Of a DNA stretch of 64,000 bases, positions 1 to 11,887 are shown in pieces (position 1 is the first letter of the stretch; the number at the start of each line of letters is the position of its first letter). A program made the translations under genes and the position numbers. The notes under the pieces are model-generated. The model saw nothing but the letters and a program-made list of their open reading frames with translations, was not told where the DNA came from and did not search any database. Source of the DNA: Forficula auricularia (taxonomy: Eukaryota > Arthropoda > Insecta > Dermaptera > Forficulidae); the NCBI GenBank assembly GCA_024734495.1, contig JALMQS010000132.1, positions 1,930,789 to 1,994,788 of the forward strand, read 5' to 3'.

Positions 1-467
1 ATAAAACAGGTGTTGTATTCTTGACAATTGCATTTTGAGAGTAAATGTTTTTTTATGGAGGGGTGGAAGAATTTTTATTATAAAAAATGGTAGCGAAGGA
101 AGCTTTGTGATTTTGATAAATGATATTTATTAAATTTTTATTTCCATTCTGATCAAAATAATTTAGTAGATTTTCAAATAGATTTTCTAATACCAAGCAT
201 AGCTTTCAATACGATGTGAGTTATTTCCGTTGTAGAATAAAAAAAACCTGTGATTGTTTTAAAAGAATTTAGAACAAATAATTATAGTTTTATTTTTTTT
301 TTTTTTTTACATATTTGATTGGCAATGGAGAAACCCTCTTTTTGCCAGCCTCCCCATAATATCCCTAGTAGCACAGTGTTTCAAACTATATAATAAATAG
401 TACTAGATGAAGGAGGAGGTATCAGCAAAAGATGGAATCACTGGGTTCAATAAAACACCTTCAATAA

Positions 468-503
468 GGCGTTTCGGCCTGAATTTTATTTGGACATCTT
501 CAG
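468..503 (-). ncRNA. Hammerhead-like ribozyme motif, copy 1 of the 406-847 foldback
   Basis: On the minus strand the order is CTGAAGA, one extra T, a 3-bp TCC/GGC-type hairpin with an A/T-rich loop, then CGAAACGCC. Hammerheads need CUGANGA, stem II and GAAA. The single base between CUGANGA and stem II is non-canonical but recurs at other loci here. Stem I is weak, so activity is doubtful. Confidence 0.4.
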
Positions 504-749
504 TCAATTAGGAGTTATACACAAAATGTGGCACACATATGTGATCGAACAAAGCCTTGTCAAAAATAAAAAAATTTTAGCTTTATGTGAATTTATAGCT
601 TAACTATAGCTATAACTTTGGACTTTCATTCTGAAACTTTTGGGTCCAGGCACGTTATAAATTCACATGAAGCTAAAATTTTTTTATTTTTGACAAGGCT
701 TGGTTCGATCACATATGTGTACCACATTTTGTGTATAACTCCCAATTCA

Positions 750-785
750 CCGAAGATGGCCAAATAAAATTCAGGCCGAAACGTC
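750..785 (+). ncRNA. Hammerhead-like ribozyme motif, copy 2 of the 406-847 foldback
   Basis: Sequence reads CCGAAGA, T, GGCC, loop, GGCC, GAAACGTC. The 4-bp stem II is perfect and GAAACGTC contains a GTC cleavage-type triplet. The U of CUGA is mutated to C, so this copy is probably dead. It pairs head-to-head with the motif at 468-503. Confidence 0.4.
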
Positions 786-1018
786 TTATTGAAGGTGTTT
801 TATTGAACCCAATGATTGCATCTTTGGCTGATACCTCCTCCTTCATCACAGCCACGAACTCTAACAATATATATTAAATATATAATGCCCATATAGTTAC
901 TATATAGCCCGATACAAATGTATATAGTAACTATATAGCGACTATATAGTTACTATATAGTTTGAAACACTGTGCTACTAGGGATACATTATAATATAAA
1001 AAAACAAAATAAGAAATT

Positions 1019-1167
1019 ATAAATAAAGAAAATTTTGAAAAATTTTTGAAACCTTTTAAAATATAAAATAATAGGTAGGTTCACATTTTTTTTAAAACCT
1101 ATTTACCTAGTATTTTATATTTTAAAATTTTTAAAATTTTCTTTACTTTATTTAAAATGTTTCACCA
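1019..1167. repeat. AT-rich palindromic repeat, copy 1
   Basis: An imperfect hairpin whose arms are built on AAAGAAAATTTTGAAAAATT and its complement, with an AGGTAGGT centre. The same hairpin occurs inverted at 3162-3310, where it is preceded by TTGGTGAAACATTTTAAAT. Here that sequence follows the hairpin in complement. This is a small non-coding foldback family of unknown class. Confidence 0.65.
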
Positions 1168-1614
1168 AAAACACACACCATTCTACCTTAACAAAAAATA
1201 AGAAATTATAATATATAAAACATTAGGTAAATGTTATCAAATTGAAAGGCTTATTGTAATAAAATAACAAGCTACATGATTTTTAATAACAGATTTATTT
1301 ATTTATTCTTTCTAAAATTTACCTCATTCTTTGCCTTTTATCTATCAATAACTGCTATGAATCTAAAAAAGCACACATCAAAAATAATAGCTATTAAAAA
1401 CCTACAGAATTTAGATTCATAGTTTTTTTTTTAACTTTATTAAATACTCATACCATATGTTTTCAGTTATTATGTTGTTGCATTAAGTATTTGAATTGAT
1501 TAATAATTTCAAAGAAAAAATTAATAATAAAATTCTTGAAAAATGATTTGATAAATGTATTTTTTTTTAAGATAATTTTCAAATACTAACGCCATTCTAT
1601 ATTTTCCCTTTCAG

Positions 1615-1700
1615 TTGTCGTTCACGTCGCGTCGCGTCCAGTAAATATCTATCTTTAATGGAGAACAAACTCGTCTATTCAGCCTTTTAAGAAAGAAAAG
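1615..1700 (+). other. Candidate exon, probably untranslated or terminal
   Basis: It is preceded by a good acceptor: ACTAAC branch-like sequence at about 1587, a pyrimidine tract, then TTTCAG. It is followed by AAAAG|GTAGGC, a fair donor. The 86 bases are markedly richer in CG than their surroundings (a CGTTCACGTCGCGTCGCG run). All three frames contain stops, and one ends in a short ORF beginning MENKLV. It could be a 5' untranslated exon, or an exon of a long non-coding RNA. No family was recognised. Confidence 0.3.
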
Positions 1701-3161
1701 GTAGGCTCTTTTTATAATATAAATTATTTATTTAGAATATAATTCATGATTTCACTGATCCGAATCAATCAAAATTTATTAAGTACAAATTACAGAATAG
1801 CTAAATTTTGAGAATAAAAAAAGAAAACTGAGTAAATATATTTTTATCCCGTGAAAATTAGTCCGAATCAATTAAATGGAAATTTTAAGTTTTATTACTT
1901 TAGTTTCTATTTGAAATCACTCGATGCTTTTCGCTTAAAATTTGGTTTATACCTACAATATTTTATAGTCTATTTGTAGTATAGGTACCGATACTTTGTT
2001 AAAGGTTAACAAATTTTGATTTATCTGTTCATGTATCTTTTATGTATAAGTCTATAAATAATATCTACTATTGGTATTTGTATATATTTGCTTTTCCACT
2101 AAAGTTTCGAAGGCTTTTGGCTTCAAGAGAGAGTTGAAAGGAATACTTTTAGGTTCTCCTATGATGATAAATCATTCGAAACAGAAAAATGAAATTATAT
2201 TAGAAAAGCATTCGAACTACAGTCTCATATAATTTAAACGTGAACATCTATTTTATATTTATATCGATGTATTTAATTTATTTGAAGCTTAATTAGAGTC
2301 ATATATAATTAATTGTGAACTACTTAAAGTGGATTTCTCGACGCGATTAAAAATACGAAGAAATAGAAGAAAAAGTAAAACCTTTTTCAAGAACCGGTAC
2401 GCTTGCTAGTTAGCCGCAACAAGTAATTTCTTTTGTAAATTTTTGTCTGAATTTTAATCAAGACCAATTGAATATTCTCTCTTTCTCTCTATAACGAGTA
2501 TCGTTTTGGTCCGAGTGCAAAAGGCCATTCCTACAATAATATAAATTAAGAAATTAATCTATAATAGTCTGAAACAGGTCTAAACTTGTATTTGTCATAT
2601 CAATACACCTTAGCTCAAATGAAAGAGAAATCATTCTATACGCGCCCTTTGTAATTATTTTCATCGAGAAGATTCTAATGAAAGAATCGTTCACCCGCAC
2701 ATTAAATAATAAAAAAGTGAAAACTTTCTCAAGACTCGGTACACTAAAGCTTCCCTAGTAATTATTAAAAAGCTTAAATATAAAATGTTCATTTATGGCT
2801 ATACTATAATATCCTCTTAAAATCTCAATAGAATAATTCAAAAATTAATATTTAGATATTCCAACAGAACACAACATATGATGTATATCGTGTATTTCTG
2901 GATAAATAAATAAATACAATAAATAAAATATATATATAATAATAAATAAAATATATGAATATTTCTAATATTAGTATTTTTCAAATTTTTGAATTTTCCT
3001 CTTATTTTGGAAGCTCGGTTTCAGAAATATTTTATTCTAGGTAAAAATAAGATAAATCTAATTAATTCACAGTTGTTTTTTTCTGATTTTTCGTTTTATT
3101 GAAAATTTAATGAATTTCGGATATAACCCGTAGTCTTGTTAAGGGAAAATTGTGTGAGTTC
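1701..3161. other. AT-rich DNA, no gene seen
   Basis: No splice-flanked ORF or mobile-element boundary was recognised. A 35-base motif (AAAAAGTGAAAAC then TCAAGACTCGGTACACT) occurs at about 2369 and 2710 and again near 28250. It probably marks a decayed dispersed repeat. Confidence 0.5.
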
Positions 3162-3310
3162 TTGGTGAAACATTTTAAATAAAGTAAAGAACATTTTGAA
3201 AAATTTAAGAAACTGTTTAAAATTAAAAAAATATAAAATACTAGGTAGCTACTTAGGTATTTTAAATTTTAAAAAGTTTCTCAAATTTTTCAAAATTTTC
3301 TTTACTTTAT
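3162..3310. repeat. AT-rich palindromic repeat, copy 2
   Basis: Inverted relative to the 1019-1167 copy and sharing its arms and its AGGTAG-type centre. Only short A/T-rich arms are visible, with no terminal motif or target duplication that I can define. Confidence 0.6.
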
Positions 3311-3780
3311 AAGCAGAAGTCTAAGTTCGTACAAATAGTTCGACCTCTCTCAGGAGGCGGAACCCCTTTAAAACTTTGTCTGAAATAATTTAAGTCTTGA
3401 TACGTACTTGACATCAACCCAGGCGGTGCTTGATCCGCAATCTAGTCAGAAGTAGTAATTTTCCTCGTTGACGTTAAATTAAAAGCACCTCACCACTTTG
3501 ATATTGGGAAATAACAACATCTCTACAACTATAGTATTCAATAAAAATCTATTCTGTAGAAGAGAGCGAGATCTTTCCTCATGGAAGCATCCTTAGTAAA
3601 TTAAATTACAAGAAAAGGCGACTAACAATAGAAATACTAAATAGGACATGATTTTATATCTAAATACGTATATAATTAAGTGGGAGATAAATTTAACCGA
3701 ATTTATCGCGCGGAGAATTTACCACTGCTCGAAGCCCCTAAAACCTTGGTAAATTAGATATTGAATTGTATCCAAGTTTC

Positions 3781-3915
3781 TAAGATTGGCTCGTGATCCC
3801 GGCTTCTTTTCCTTCTGCTCTGTTCTTTTCACGATTGAGGGGCCAGCCCATACAGGCCTTTAGGGGATCCACCTTCTGGTGTATCTCCTTCTCTCATCAA
3901 TATCATTAAAAAAAA
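3781..3915 (+). pseudogene. LINE 3'-end remnant (jockey-type family)
   Basis: The stretch with CACGATTGAGGGGCCAGCC and CCTTCTCTCATCAATATCAT matches, with substitutions, the 3' end of the minus-strand LINE at 44640-45330 (CACGATAGAGGGGCCAACC and CCTTCTCTCATCAATTTCAT). The preceding 3320-3780 has no recognisable protein similarity. It is likely a 5'-truncated copy in plus orientation. Confidence 0.55.
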
Positions 3916-4853
3916 AATTAAGATTTTGTCTGTACATTGGTCCAAATCGCCTCAAATATTGGATGCACACGTTTCAAGCAAAGTTATCAAAGATAACACC
4001 TTCAACAAAATTCCTGTCTGTCTGTCTGTATGTTTTCTTGACGCTCTTTTGTGTCCAGTGGGCTTTATGCCAAATGGTTGTAGATATTCTTATGAAATTT
4101 TGTATTTGGATCAGATGTCTTCTAACTTAAATTCTGAGCTATAGAATATTTTGATATTTTGATCCCAAAAGGAGGTTTGGGGGGGGGGGCAATAATGGAA
4201 ATTATAATATAACACCTACCTATACTATTAACTCTAAGGCAAATGTCAGAAACAAAGTTGTAGAGGATGTGATAATTTCTGAAATTTTTCTTTAAAAAAA
4301 AAAATCCTCAAAAACCTACCAAATAGGGAAAGGTGGAGGTGGGGGGGTCAAAATATAAATTCTAGCGCTGCTGAAGCAATCTCAATCAAGATCAGATGTC
4401 TTCTAACTTAAAATCTGAGCGATAGAATATTTTGATATACAGTCGACTCTCGATAATTCGAATTTTTCGATAATTCGAACTCTTCAGCTGATAACTTCGG
4501 AAAATCGAAAAAATTATGTGTATTTTGATAAGCTCGATACCTCGAAATCATTTTCCTAACAGGGGAGAGAAAGTCTCTATAATTCCTAAAACCTACCAAA
4601 TAGGAAAGTAACAAAAATATAAATTCTAGCGCTTTGAAGCAATCTCAACCAAGATTTGTATACATAGGTAATCTGTAGGCCCCCAGAAGATTAGAAATGC
4701 AAAAATTTGCCAACCAAAATGTGGTGAGGAAGGGTCAAATTGAAATTGCATTTGCAATTAGCATAAAAACAGCTGGAGATATTCTTATAAAATTTTGTAT
4801 TTGGATCAGATGTCTTCTAACTTAAAATCTGAGCTATAGAATATTTTGATATA
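3916..4853. repeat. Degenerate repeat tract with a duplicated pogo-like end
   Basis: Segments around ATCAGATGTCTTCTAACTTA occur near 4110, 4391 and 4806. At 4440 the left end of the 4854-5472 element (CAGTCGACTCTCGATAATTC) appears once, runs about 130 bases and stops. This is best explained by a local tandem duplication of about 415 bases. Poly-G tracts at about 4176 and 4340 belong to the same degenerate family. Phrases such as CAACCAAGATTTGTATACAT link it to repeats at 26284 and 54740. Confidence 0.55.
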
Positions 4854-5472
4854 CAGTCGACTCTCGATAATTCGAATTTTTCGATAATTCGAACTCTTCA
4901 GCTGATAACTTCGGAAAATCGAAAAAATTATGTGTATTTTGATAAGCTCGATACCTCGAAATCATTTTCCTAACAACAGGGGGAGAGAAAGTTCTATAAT
5001 TCGAACTAGGTCACTTCCCTTTTATAATTCGAATTTTTCCTAACAATGTTTACTCCTCATTTTCCGCGTAATGTATGTAATTTTTTTGTTCTTTTTTGTC
5101 GTTTTCATTATTTTTACTTTTATATACTTGAGGCCGAGAGGTGAACAGCGACCTAAAATCGTGTACACCTACTTCCAATTCCACTTTCATTTCCAAGTAG
5201 AAGACAATAGATGACAATAGATTATATAATGAATTCAAAATAATTCCAAGTAATTCTAAAGATGGTGTACACCTAATTCCAATCGCGGCTCACCCCTCGC
5301 TTGAGGCTATACAAGTATATGACATTTATGTAAGCTCATACATATTCTCAAAAATATAATAAAAACACTTAATAATTCGAATTTTTTTCTTTCTTCTTGA
5401 TTATTCAAACTTCTTGATAATTCGAATTTTTCTTGTAGTCGCTTTGGATTTCGAATTATCGAGAGTAGACTG
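4854..5472. mobile_element. pogo/Tigger-like short inverted-repeat element, copy A
   Basis: The ends are CAGTCGACTCTCGATAATTC and its complement (GAATTATCGAGAGTAGACTG), flanked by TA on both sides. TA duplications and CAGT... ends are typical of Tc1-mariner/pogo relatives. No transposase remains. Comparison with copy B (31363-31810) shows a 173-base insertion at 5135-5307 caused by a hAT-like element. The left 130 bases are duplicated upstream at 4440. Confidence 0.8.
5135..5299. mobile_element. hAT-like miniature element inserted in copy A
   Basis: Terminal repeats begin CGAG(A/G)GGTGA(A/G)C and share an inner GGTGTACACCTA block. It is flanked by an exact 8-bp duplication, CTTGAGGC (5127-5134 and 5300-5307). 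The orthologous position in the sister element at 31363-31810 is empty and reads CTTGATGC. A second copy is at 56606-56761. An 8-bp duplication is typical of hAT elements. Confidence 0.85.
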
Positions 5473-5474
5473 TA

Positions 5475-6529
5475 TTTTGCTAGCAAGAGGCCCGCCAAAG
5501 GCACGCCTGACGCAGCTAGTATAATTATATAAACGATATAATATACACGCCTAAAAGAGAATAATTAATAGATCTTATTCGAATTATTTAATTCTGAATC
5601 GAAATTCATTCAAAGGCAGAAACTATAATTCATTTAGTTTTCTAATTTAGCAAGTTAATTGCTAGTTAATTTATACCCTGGCTCGGAAGGGGTAAATGCT
5701 ACATTGTAGTTGTGTGTGAAGTAATAGGTTATTTGTGTGACAGACATATCGTGTAGGCATTCACTGCAATTTAGCCTTCCAATTCCTCTCTAAGAGACCC
5801 CCACACATTTGCACATCCATTGCGAATGAATGAGATCACGGCATTAGATAGATAAAGGAAATAAAAAACGAAGAAGAGTGGAATTTAGCAGCTCATGAGA
5901 CAAAGTGCCTGGCGGCCATTTTGCAAAGAGAGCGTCGCCCTCATTTTCAATAATGTATTCCAAGACTTGATAGATTGTTGAGATGCATCCGTAGCCATAA
6001 CGGAGAATCTTTTTCGAGACTGACAAGTCAAATATAAATCACTTAATCCCTATTGACTTGAAGAGCACTGACCGAAACCGAACACCCTCATCGTCTCTCC
6101 TTTCTTCATCTTTCAATCAAATAGTGCTTTATCAGCAATGTGGACGTAGAAGATTAACATTCAATTAATATGCATTAATAGATTTATTCATTGAAAAGTG
6201 TAATTTTCAAGTGTTAAAATATTCATCGTCATTGATTCTCATAAATAATTTATTTTTAATTAGTTTTGTAACTTAAAGTAATTAAAAAAGTTGGTTTAAT
6301 TATTGAAACAAAAAATTAAGACTTTGACAATATTCTGGCAATCTTTTTGAATAATAAATTATATTTTTTTCATCAGTTGCCCTAATAGGTTAAGAGTCCC
6401 ACAAATGAAAGAATTTAAAAAAAAAGAAAAATATTAAATCAGATAGAAAAGCGAATGAATTGTTAATCAAAAGAACTTATTTAAAAATTAATTAAATATC
6501 ATGTAAATTTTTACGTTCGAATTTATTAA
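5475..6529. other. Non-repetitive AT-rich DNA, no gene assigned
   Basis: The stretch 5800-6030 is somewhat richer in G+C and is open on the minus strand for about 60 codons. Its reading frames have no donor-type boundary and resemble no family I know, so I do not call a gene. Nothing else stands out. Confidence 0.5.
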
Positions 6530-7107
6530 GGCGCCGTACATAAATTACGTCACACGAATTTCAAGATTTTTAGATCCCCCTCACATTTTGTCACATTTTC
6601 ATTGAGCCCCCTGTATCGTGACGTCACACTATCACTTTTAAACCCTATAATTTACTAATTTAAGTGTTTTTGCTAAAAATTGCTTGCTTCTCATTTTTTT
6701 TGTCTACTTTTATTTTATCAACATTTTCAGGTTGGAATAATAATAACCTGAAATCTAAAAAATATATTTGAAAATTTTTAAAAAATTTTAATTTGACTTT
6801 TGTGACATCACGATTTTTAAGATTATGTGACTAAATTAGCCCTTTAATTTATAAAATTATTTCCTCCAATCATTATTAAGGGGCAGTCCATAAATTTCAA
6901 GATTTTAATCCCTCCCCCTGTATCACAATTTCATTGAACTCTCCATGTATTGTGACGTCATACTATCACTTTTATACCCTGTAATTTTTTAATTTGACTT
7001 TTGTGACATCACCATTTTTTAAATCCCCGGGCCCCCATGTCATATTTTGTCATAAATCTGAGATCCCCTTCCCCCCTTACAGTGTGACGTAATTTATAGA
7101 CGGCCCC
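6530..7107. mobile_element. TAA-flanked inverted-repeat element, composite
   Basis: The left end GGCGCCGTACATAAATTACG and the right end (complement GGGGCCGTCTATAAATTACG) are inverted repeats flanked by TAA. A second left end, GGGGCAGTCCATAAATTTC, begins at 6880, so one copy sits in or beside another. Internal blocks (TGACATCAC, TATCACTTTTA) are repeated accordingly. TAA duplication with G-rich ends fits the PIF/Harbinger group. No coding capacity. Confidence 0.7.
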
Positions 7108-8619
7108 TAAATTCAGGATAAGAATAATATACATACATGTATAGAAAAGCTAAAGATTTTGAATCAATAGGGCTCGTATTGTCATTCACTGGTCAAATTG
7201 CCTGATATCTTTGACTTTGATCGACTATAAATCAAATCTTTCCAAGCACTATAAAGTAAATGCCAAAAATAAATATTTTCACTTGTTATTTATTATAAAC
7301 TGCTTAATATTACAATTCTTGAAAAATATTTTTATTAAAAACAATACTTAATACCATGAATCTTGTGCTTCTGATGAAGTAATAAGTTCTCAAGCGCGTT
7401 TAGCAATTGTTAAGTTTTAACTCAGCATAAAAATTTCCCTTAAATAATTACAATCAGGATTAAATTTATAAAGATTAAAAAATAATAATAAATTGATAAC
7501 CAAGGCGTTGAAGCCCATTTGAAATACATCCAATCTATTCCCATCTATGAGTTTTAATCGAAATAAAATTTAAAATTAAAGTAGGTACTTAGATACCTTC
7601 GAAAAGTGAAAAAGGTTAAACCCAGGGTATGTAACCTTGAGTCAATTTTAGATTATCAATATAATTATTAATTTATAGAAAAAGTAAAAATGTTATGAAA
7701 TAAATTCTGTTTAGTTATTTCTTTCTAAGGAACAATAATAGTTCAGGATCAATTATTTATTGATCTTGAAACTCTGATGACATAACTATTGGAAAATACA
7801 TTACGACTTTCATCAATTTTAATAAATAGATTTGCCAGAGTACTAATTCATTATTAGATAAAGATGGAAATCGTATCAAATAGGAATCGAGATCGATAGG
7901 AGCCAATAATTTAAATGGAATGTCCTTGTTAAATCACAACTAATAAGTCCTGTCAAGGGAATGTAATGGCAGAGCCTTAATATTGCAGTTAATTAACTCC
8001 TCGCAATAGAAAGCAAACGCCAATAAATACACTTTTGAATAAGTGCTTTATAAATAGCAATTTTTGAATCCTTTTCTTGGTTTGTGGGTTTCTCTTTTCT
8101 AAAACATATTTTAGGAATTTGTAATGGCATGTGAAGCACATTTGAAATGATCATGATTTAGAACGAGAAGGAGAATATCGGGAAAAGAGATTAAATTCTT
8201 TTTCAAAATGAAGAAACAGCCGAAGAGACCCGGATTCCGCATTGATAGATAAGATCTGTTGCTGTGGGTGTAGGAGCCCAAGTGATATGAGCAAGATATC
8301 ATATTTATTATATGTAGGTACATTTTTTTTACAAGATTAGTTCCAAAGTATTTCCCTCTTCTAACCTAATAAGTACCTATATGGGAAATGGATTTAACTA
8401 TTCTTTGTGAAATCATCATTTGAGTTTTTACTTTATCCAATGCAAAGTATGGGTAAAGTGTTGGAATCGGTCTCGCGACAAGCGCGACTTCAAAGGGTCC
8501 TCAGGTTTAAAAATATGGAATAAGAAAAAATTCATTCATTGGCAGTTTTCGACCATAAAGACATATTATTAGCTAAAATTAATTATGTTGATTTGCTTCC
8601 CCAAACTGGTGATTTTAAT
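7108..8619. other. AT-rich DNA, no gene seen
   Basis: A short segment at 8427-8475 (TTTTTACTTTATCCAATGC and following) recurs at 63872-63920, an old dispersed repeat. Otherwise no exon, repeat boundary or RNA gene was recognised. Confidence 0.5.
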
Positions 8620-8932
8620 TAGTATTCTCCGCGAGGACCGAAATGCTTAACTCGAAACGTTCCAGGCAGCGGACGTCTGTCAGCCTGCATGCTGGATCCA
8701 TCCATGCAGGCGACCTGCCCTCTTACCCCGGCAACTCCCGCCATTTCCTACTCTTTCAGCCATGTCACGGTAGAGTCAACTGGGTGGCTCGAGCAAGAGG
8801 AACGATTCAGGCGGTGATAGGCAACCCGCTTTGATGAGCGTTCGCAGTAGGGAAGGCACCGACCAACTTACTGTCAACTCCATAAGCTCTGGGGCGCAAG
8901 ACCATTTCAAAGCGGACAAGTAGTTTTATTCA
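8620..8932. other. GC-rich island, probable repeat fragment
   Basis: About 300 bases are strongly enriched in G+C compared with flanking DNA. One plus-strand frame is open from about 8620 to the TGA at 8817. Another frame gives a 63-codon ORF at 8643-8834. It ends AAAGCGGACAAGTAG, reminiscent of retroelement termini, but I recognise no domain. It may be a fragment of a higher-GC transposon, a transferred segment or an isolated exon. No convincing donor follows it. Confidence 0.35.
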
Positions 8933-11515
8933 AAGTATCAATTTTGACAATAATGAACGTGTTTAATTAATGGTAACCTCTACTGAAAACATGAAATCGA
9001 CTTAAAATCAAAAAGACTAAATTCTTTTTGGGTAAACAACTCAAGTTTCATGTTAATCCGATTCCTCAATGTCTTTAGCAATGGTTACCAATGATAATCG
9101 AAACGTCAAAAATGCATTGTACATAGTATGGTTATTCCTCAAGTATTAGATGAGAATCGATGGCTATTTTTGAATTTAAGTCAACATGGACTTTAAATAG
9201 CCAATTATATCTGATTAATAATAAAGGAATAAATATACAAGTATTAATATTACAAATGACTTTGGATAAAGTTTAGCAACGATTCGTTGCAGTTTATTTA
9301 AAAAATTCTTAATAAAAGTAATTCTAGATTTTTATATAATTAATCTAAAATGTATAGTAAATAAATAAATACTTTTCAGCACTGCAATTTATTTATAGAA
9401 TATTTATCGATTGTTGAATGATTGATCGAAAAAAAATAGTTTTACTTTTGACCAAATGTCTCTATAGAGGTACCCTAAATAGTGTTGCCAGAATAGGAAG
9501 TTGCCCAATAACAATATAATTATATATCTTAAATACAAATTTTATATCTAAGAATATCAAGTATTTGATGAAAATCAAACTTTCGAAACTACTATTTCTA
9601 ACAAATAAATTATGTCGTTTTACATAATATGTATTGTATTGCATCAGGTAGAGGACAACTTTATTGATTTCCCTTTATAATAAATATTCTTGTCGCTTTT
9701 TAAATTTTTGATGTTTTGTCATTCCATAAACTAGAATTTTTATTATATCTAAATACAAATTGAATCATACACATGCAAATAAATAAAAATTAATAAAAAA
9801 AATATAATAAATTGATAAATGAGTGGATTTGAAACGATGTCAACATCCAATTACTCAAAAAGTTTTACCGTCATACTAGTAAAATATTAAATCATTTATC
9901 AAATCACAAACATAAAAAAATAAAATAGGTAATCTACTCGGCTAGTTTAGCAGATGTCTTAAGATGGTTGTGAATGTGCAATTTAGCGCTGAGTAATTGC
10001 ATCGAGAAGAGCGAACGGTTTTATTTCACCTGTTTATGGGTTCAGCAGCCGAATTTAAAATCTCTCAGCTTGTGTAATTTGTCCCTTTACATTCGTGCAG
10101 TCAAATCGAAAGCCAATCTGTTAAGGGAAGTTAGACAGTTGCGTGGGAGTCTCGGGTATTTTAATACAAGGTTCGAATTTCTAAGCCATTCATTGTTAAG
10201 GCGGACAGATGTGAGAATCCCTGAGATTGCAAGATCGCCTTGATTAGAGAAATAGTTAGTTATAGGTCAGCAATCCAATATTCATTAGTAGGTACTGTTT
10301 AATCAACGATGGAAGCTGTGTGAAATCTATGAATTTAGAAACTAACAAAGAGGTCATTGTAGCATTCGGAAACTTTAATGAAATGATGCTTGATTGGTGA
10401 AATTAAAAAAAAAATTTTTTTTTTTTTTTTTTTTTCTTTTCTCTCCCCTAATGGCCTTGGAATGAATTCCATTGTTAGCCAGTCTACCATGAGTTTATAA
10501 ATAATTAGGAACAATAAATTAAAAATAAATAATAAATAACTATATACATAATAAATAAATATATCAATAATAAATAAATAAATAAATAAATAGCAAACAA
10601 ATAAATAAACAATAAATAAACAATTAAATAATAAAAAAAAATAATATGATAAGAAGACGTTTTTACAAGTTACTGTTCACATTTTATTAAGCATCAAACA
10701 CCTTAGTTTTGTACTATATTTATTATCAAATTCAATTAAATAGGATACATGCAACAGAACTGGGAATAAGCAGGCTATAAAACACTGAGCATAGAGTACT
10801 ATTCACAGCTGTTTAAAGATGTTGTCACGTTTAGAAATTAGTTGACGGAGAACCAAAGAGAAAGGGCGCGTTTAGAGAACGCATCAGTTGAGTTCTTATC
10901 AAATAGATGATAAACTTAATAGTTCACTCGAATTAGCCGCTTAGAGTCGTCTTTTTACTCGACTAATGTTGTCTAAAATGAGGAAAAAATCTATTCCGCC
11001 TCTATTCAGCAGTTGTTTCACTTTTTAGCTTACACCTATACTTGTAATATAGGATATTTGATTAGCCCTTTCTAGGAACTACTCTTAATTAATAAACAAT
11101 TGCTTCGGATCCAGAACATACCTAATTTACTTTTTTAATAGTTAATACTAATCATCATCGTTTCATATTATGGCCAGCTTTTGTCAATAGTGTAATGAGG
11201 TAATAAAATAAGTATAGTCAATGAGTCTTTAGCGAAGATAAAACGTCGCAACTTCTCCGATCTCCATTCAGGCCTTATCAATCAATCCAATTGAATGGGA
11301 ATTAGATTAAGATGGATTTTAAAACACTGGGCACAGAGTATTCACAGCTCATAATCTGTGAAAGAACCTTTTTTAATTTGATCTTTCCATAAAATCTAGA
11401 TGGTGTCACATTCAGAAAATTATAATATTCAAAAGAGAATCTGACTAAATAAAATAGACTTGACGCTCTCATTGACTATTTCTTTGGTTGTAAAGATTGT
11501 TTGCAATTTATATTA
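8933..11515. other. AT-rich DNA with simple repeats
   Basis: It contains a block at 9834-9890 (TTTGAAACGATGTCAACATC and following) that recurs at 13322-13382. The 89-codon ORF at 9974-10243 has no recognisable similarity and no splice context, and is treated as chance. A poly-A/poly-T tract lies at 10405-10437. No gene assigned. Confidence 0.5.
10497..10645. repeat. AAATA/AATA microsatellite
   Basis: About 150 bases of imperfect AATAAATAAATA units, directly downstream of a poly-T run. Low complexity, with no further structure. Confidence 0.85.
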
Positions 11516-11887
11516 CAGTGAAACACCTAAAATCCGAACTCTGGTAATCCGAACACAAAAAAGAGAAACTTATTTATTTAGTCATAAAACAATTATGTAT
11601 ATATTCTACATTATAACCTTATTTTACATAATTAGTTGAAAAATCAACAAAGAATTACAGTTAGCATACCTGAATAAAGTGTAAATGTGTCTATATACTT
11701 ATGTCATCAGGATTAAAAATCGGTAAAACTTCCTTAGGTTGATCACTTTGCAAAAACAATGAAATAATAATAGAAATATACAAAATATCAGTTAATCTTT
11801 CACTTGATATCAGTTATCTTCAATTGTCGAAGCTGCTTTCGGCTAATCCAACAGGCCCAATTATTTCGGATTTGAGGGGTTTCACTG
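11516..11887. mobile_element. pogo/Tigger-like short element, family 2
   Basis: The ends CAGTGAAACACCTAAAATCC and (complement of the right end) CAGTGAAACCCCTCAAATCC are inverted repeats. The left flank is TA and the right flank TT, consistent with a TA duplication that has since mutated. An inner GGTAATCCGAAC / GGATTAGCCGAAAG pair continues the symmetry. CAGTGAAACCTC-type ends are characteristic of Tigger elements. Non-coding. Confidence 0.75.

Larger units (their letters stand above)
406..847. repeat. Foldback of two head-to-head repeat ends
   Basis: About 200 bases at 406-605 recur in reverse complement at about 650-847, with a short central spacer. Both outer ends begin GATGAAGGAGGAGGTATCAG. 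Each arm carries one hammerhead-like motif (468-503 minus, 750-785 plus). The two arms differ at scattered positions, so they have been diverging for some time. It lies inside the 363-983 element. Confidence 0.85.
363..983. mobile_element. Terminal-inverted-repeat element hosting a foldback
   Basis: The two ends are near-perfect inverted repeats of about 30 bases beginning CCCTAGTAGCACAGTGTTTC. The inner sequence next to the right end is built of short palindromic units around TATATAGTTACTATATAG. A related solo end lies at 51234. Most of the interior is a second, independent foldback (406-847), so this element was the older insertion. No transposase is encoded and the superfamily is not clear. 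Confidence 0.7.

Noticed and set aside
893..957. Tandem TATATAGTTACTATATAG units as a possible CRISPR-like or satellite array
   Set aside because: Units are short, palindromic, irregular and confined to one transposon end. There are no spacers of uniform length.
5844..6026. 60-codon minus ORF preceded by an acceptor-like TTGTCAG
   Set aside because: No donor follows, two frames are equally open and no motif is recognisable.
9974..10243. 89-codon ORF of moderate G+C
   Set aside because: No splice signals, no recognisable motif and no repeat relatives in the window. Kept as chance.
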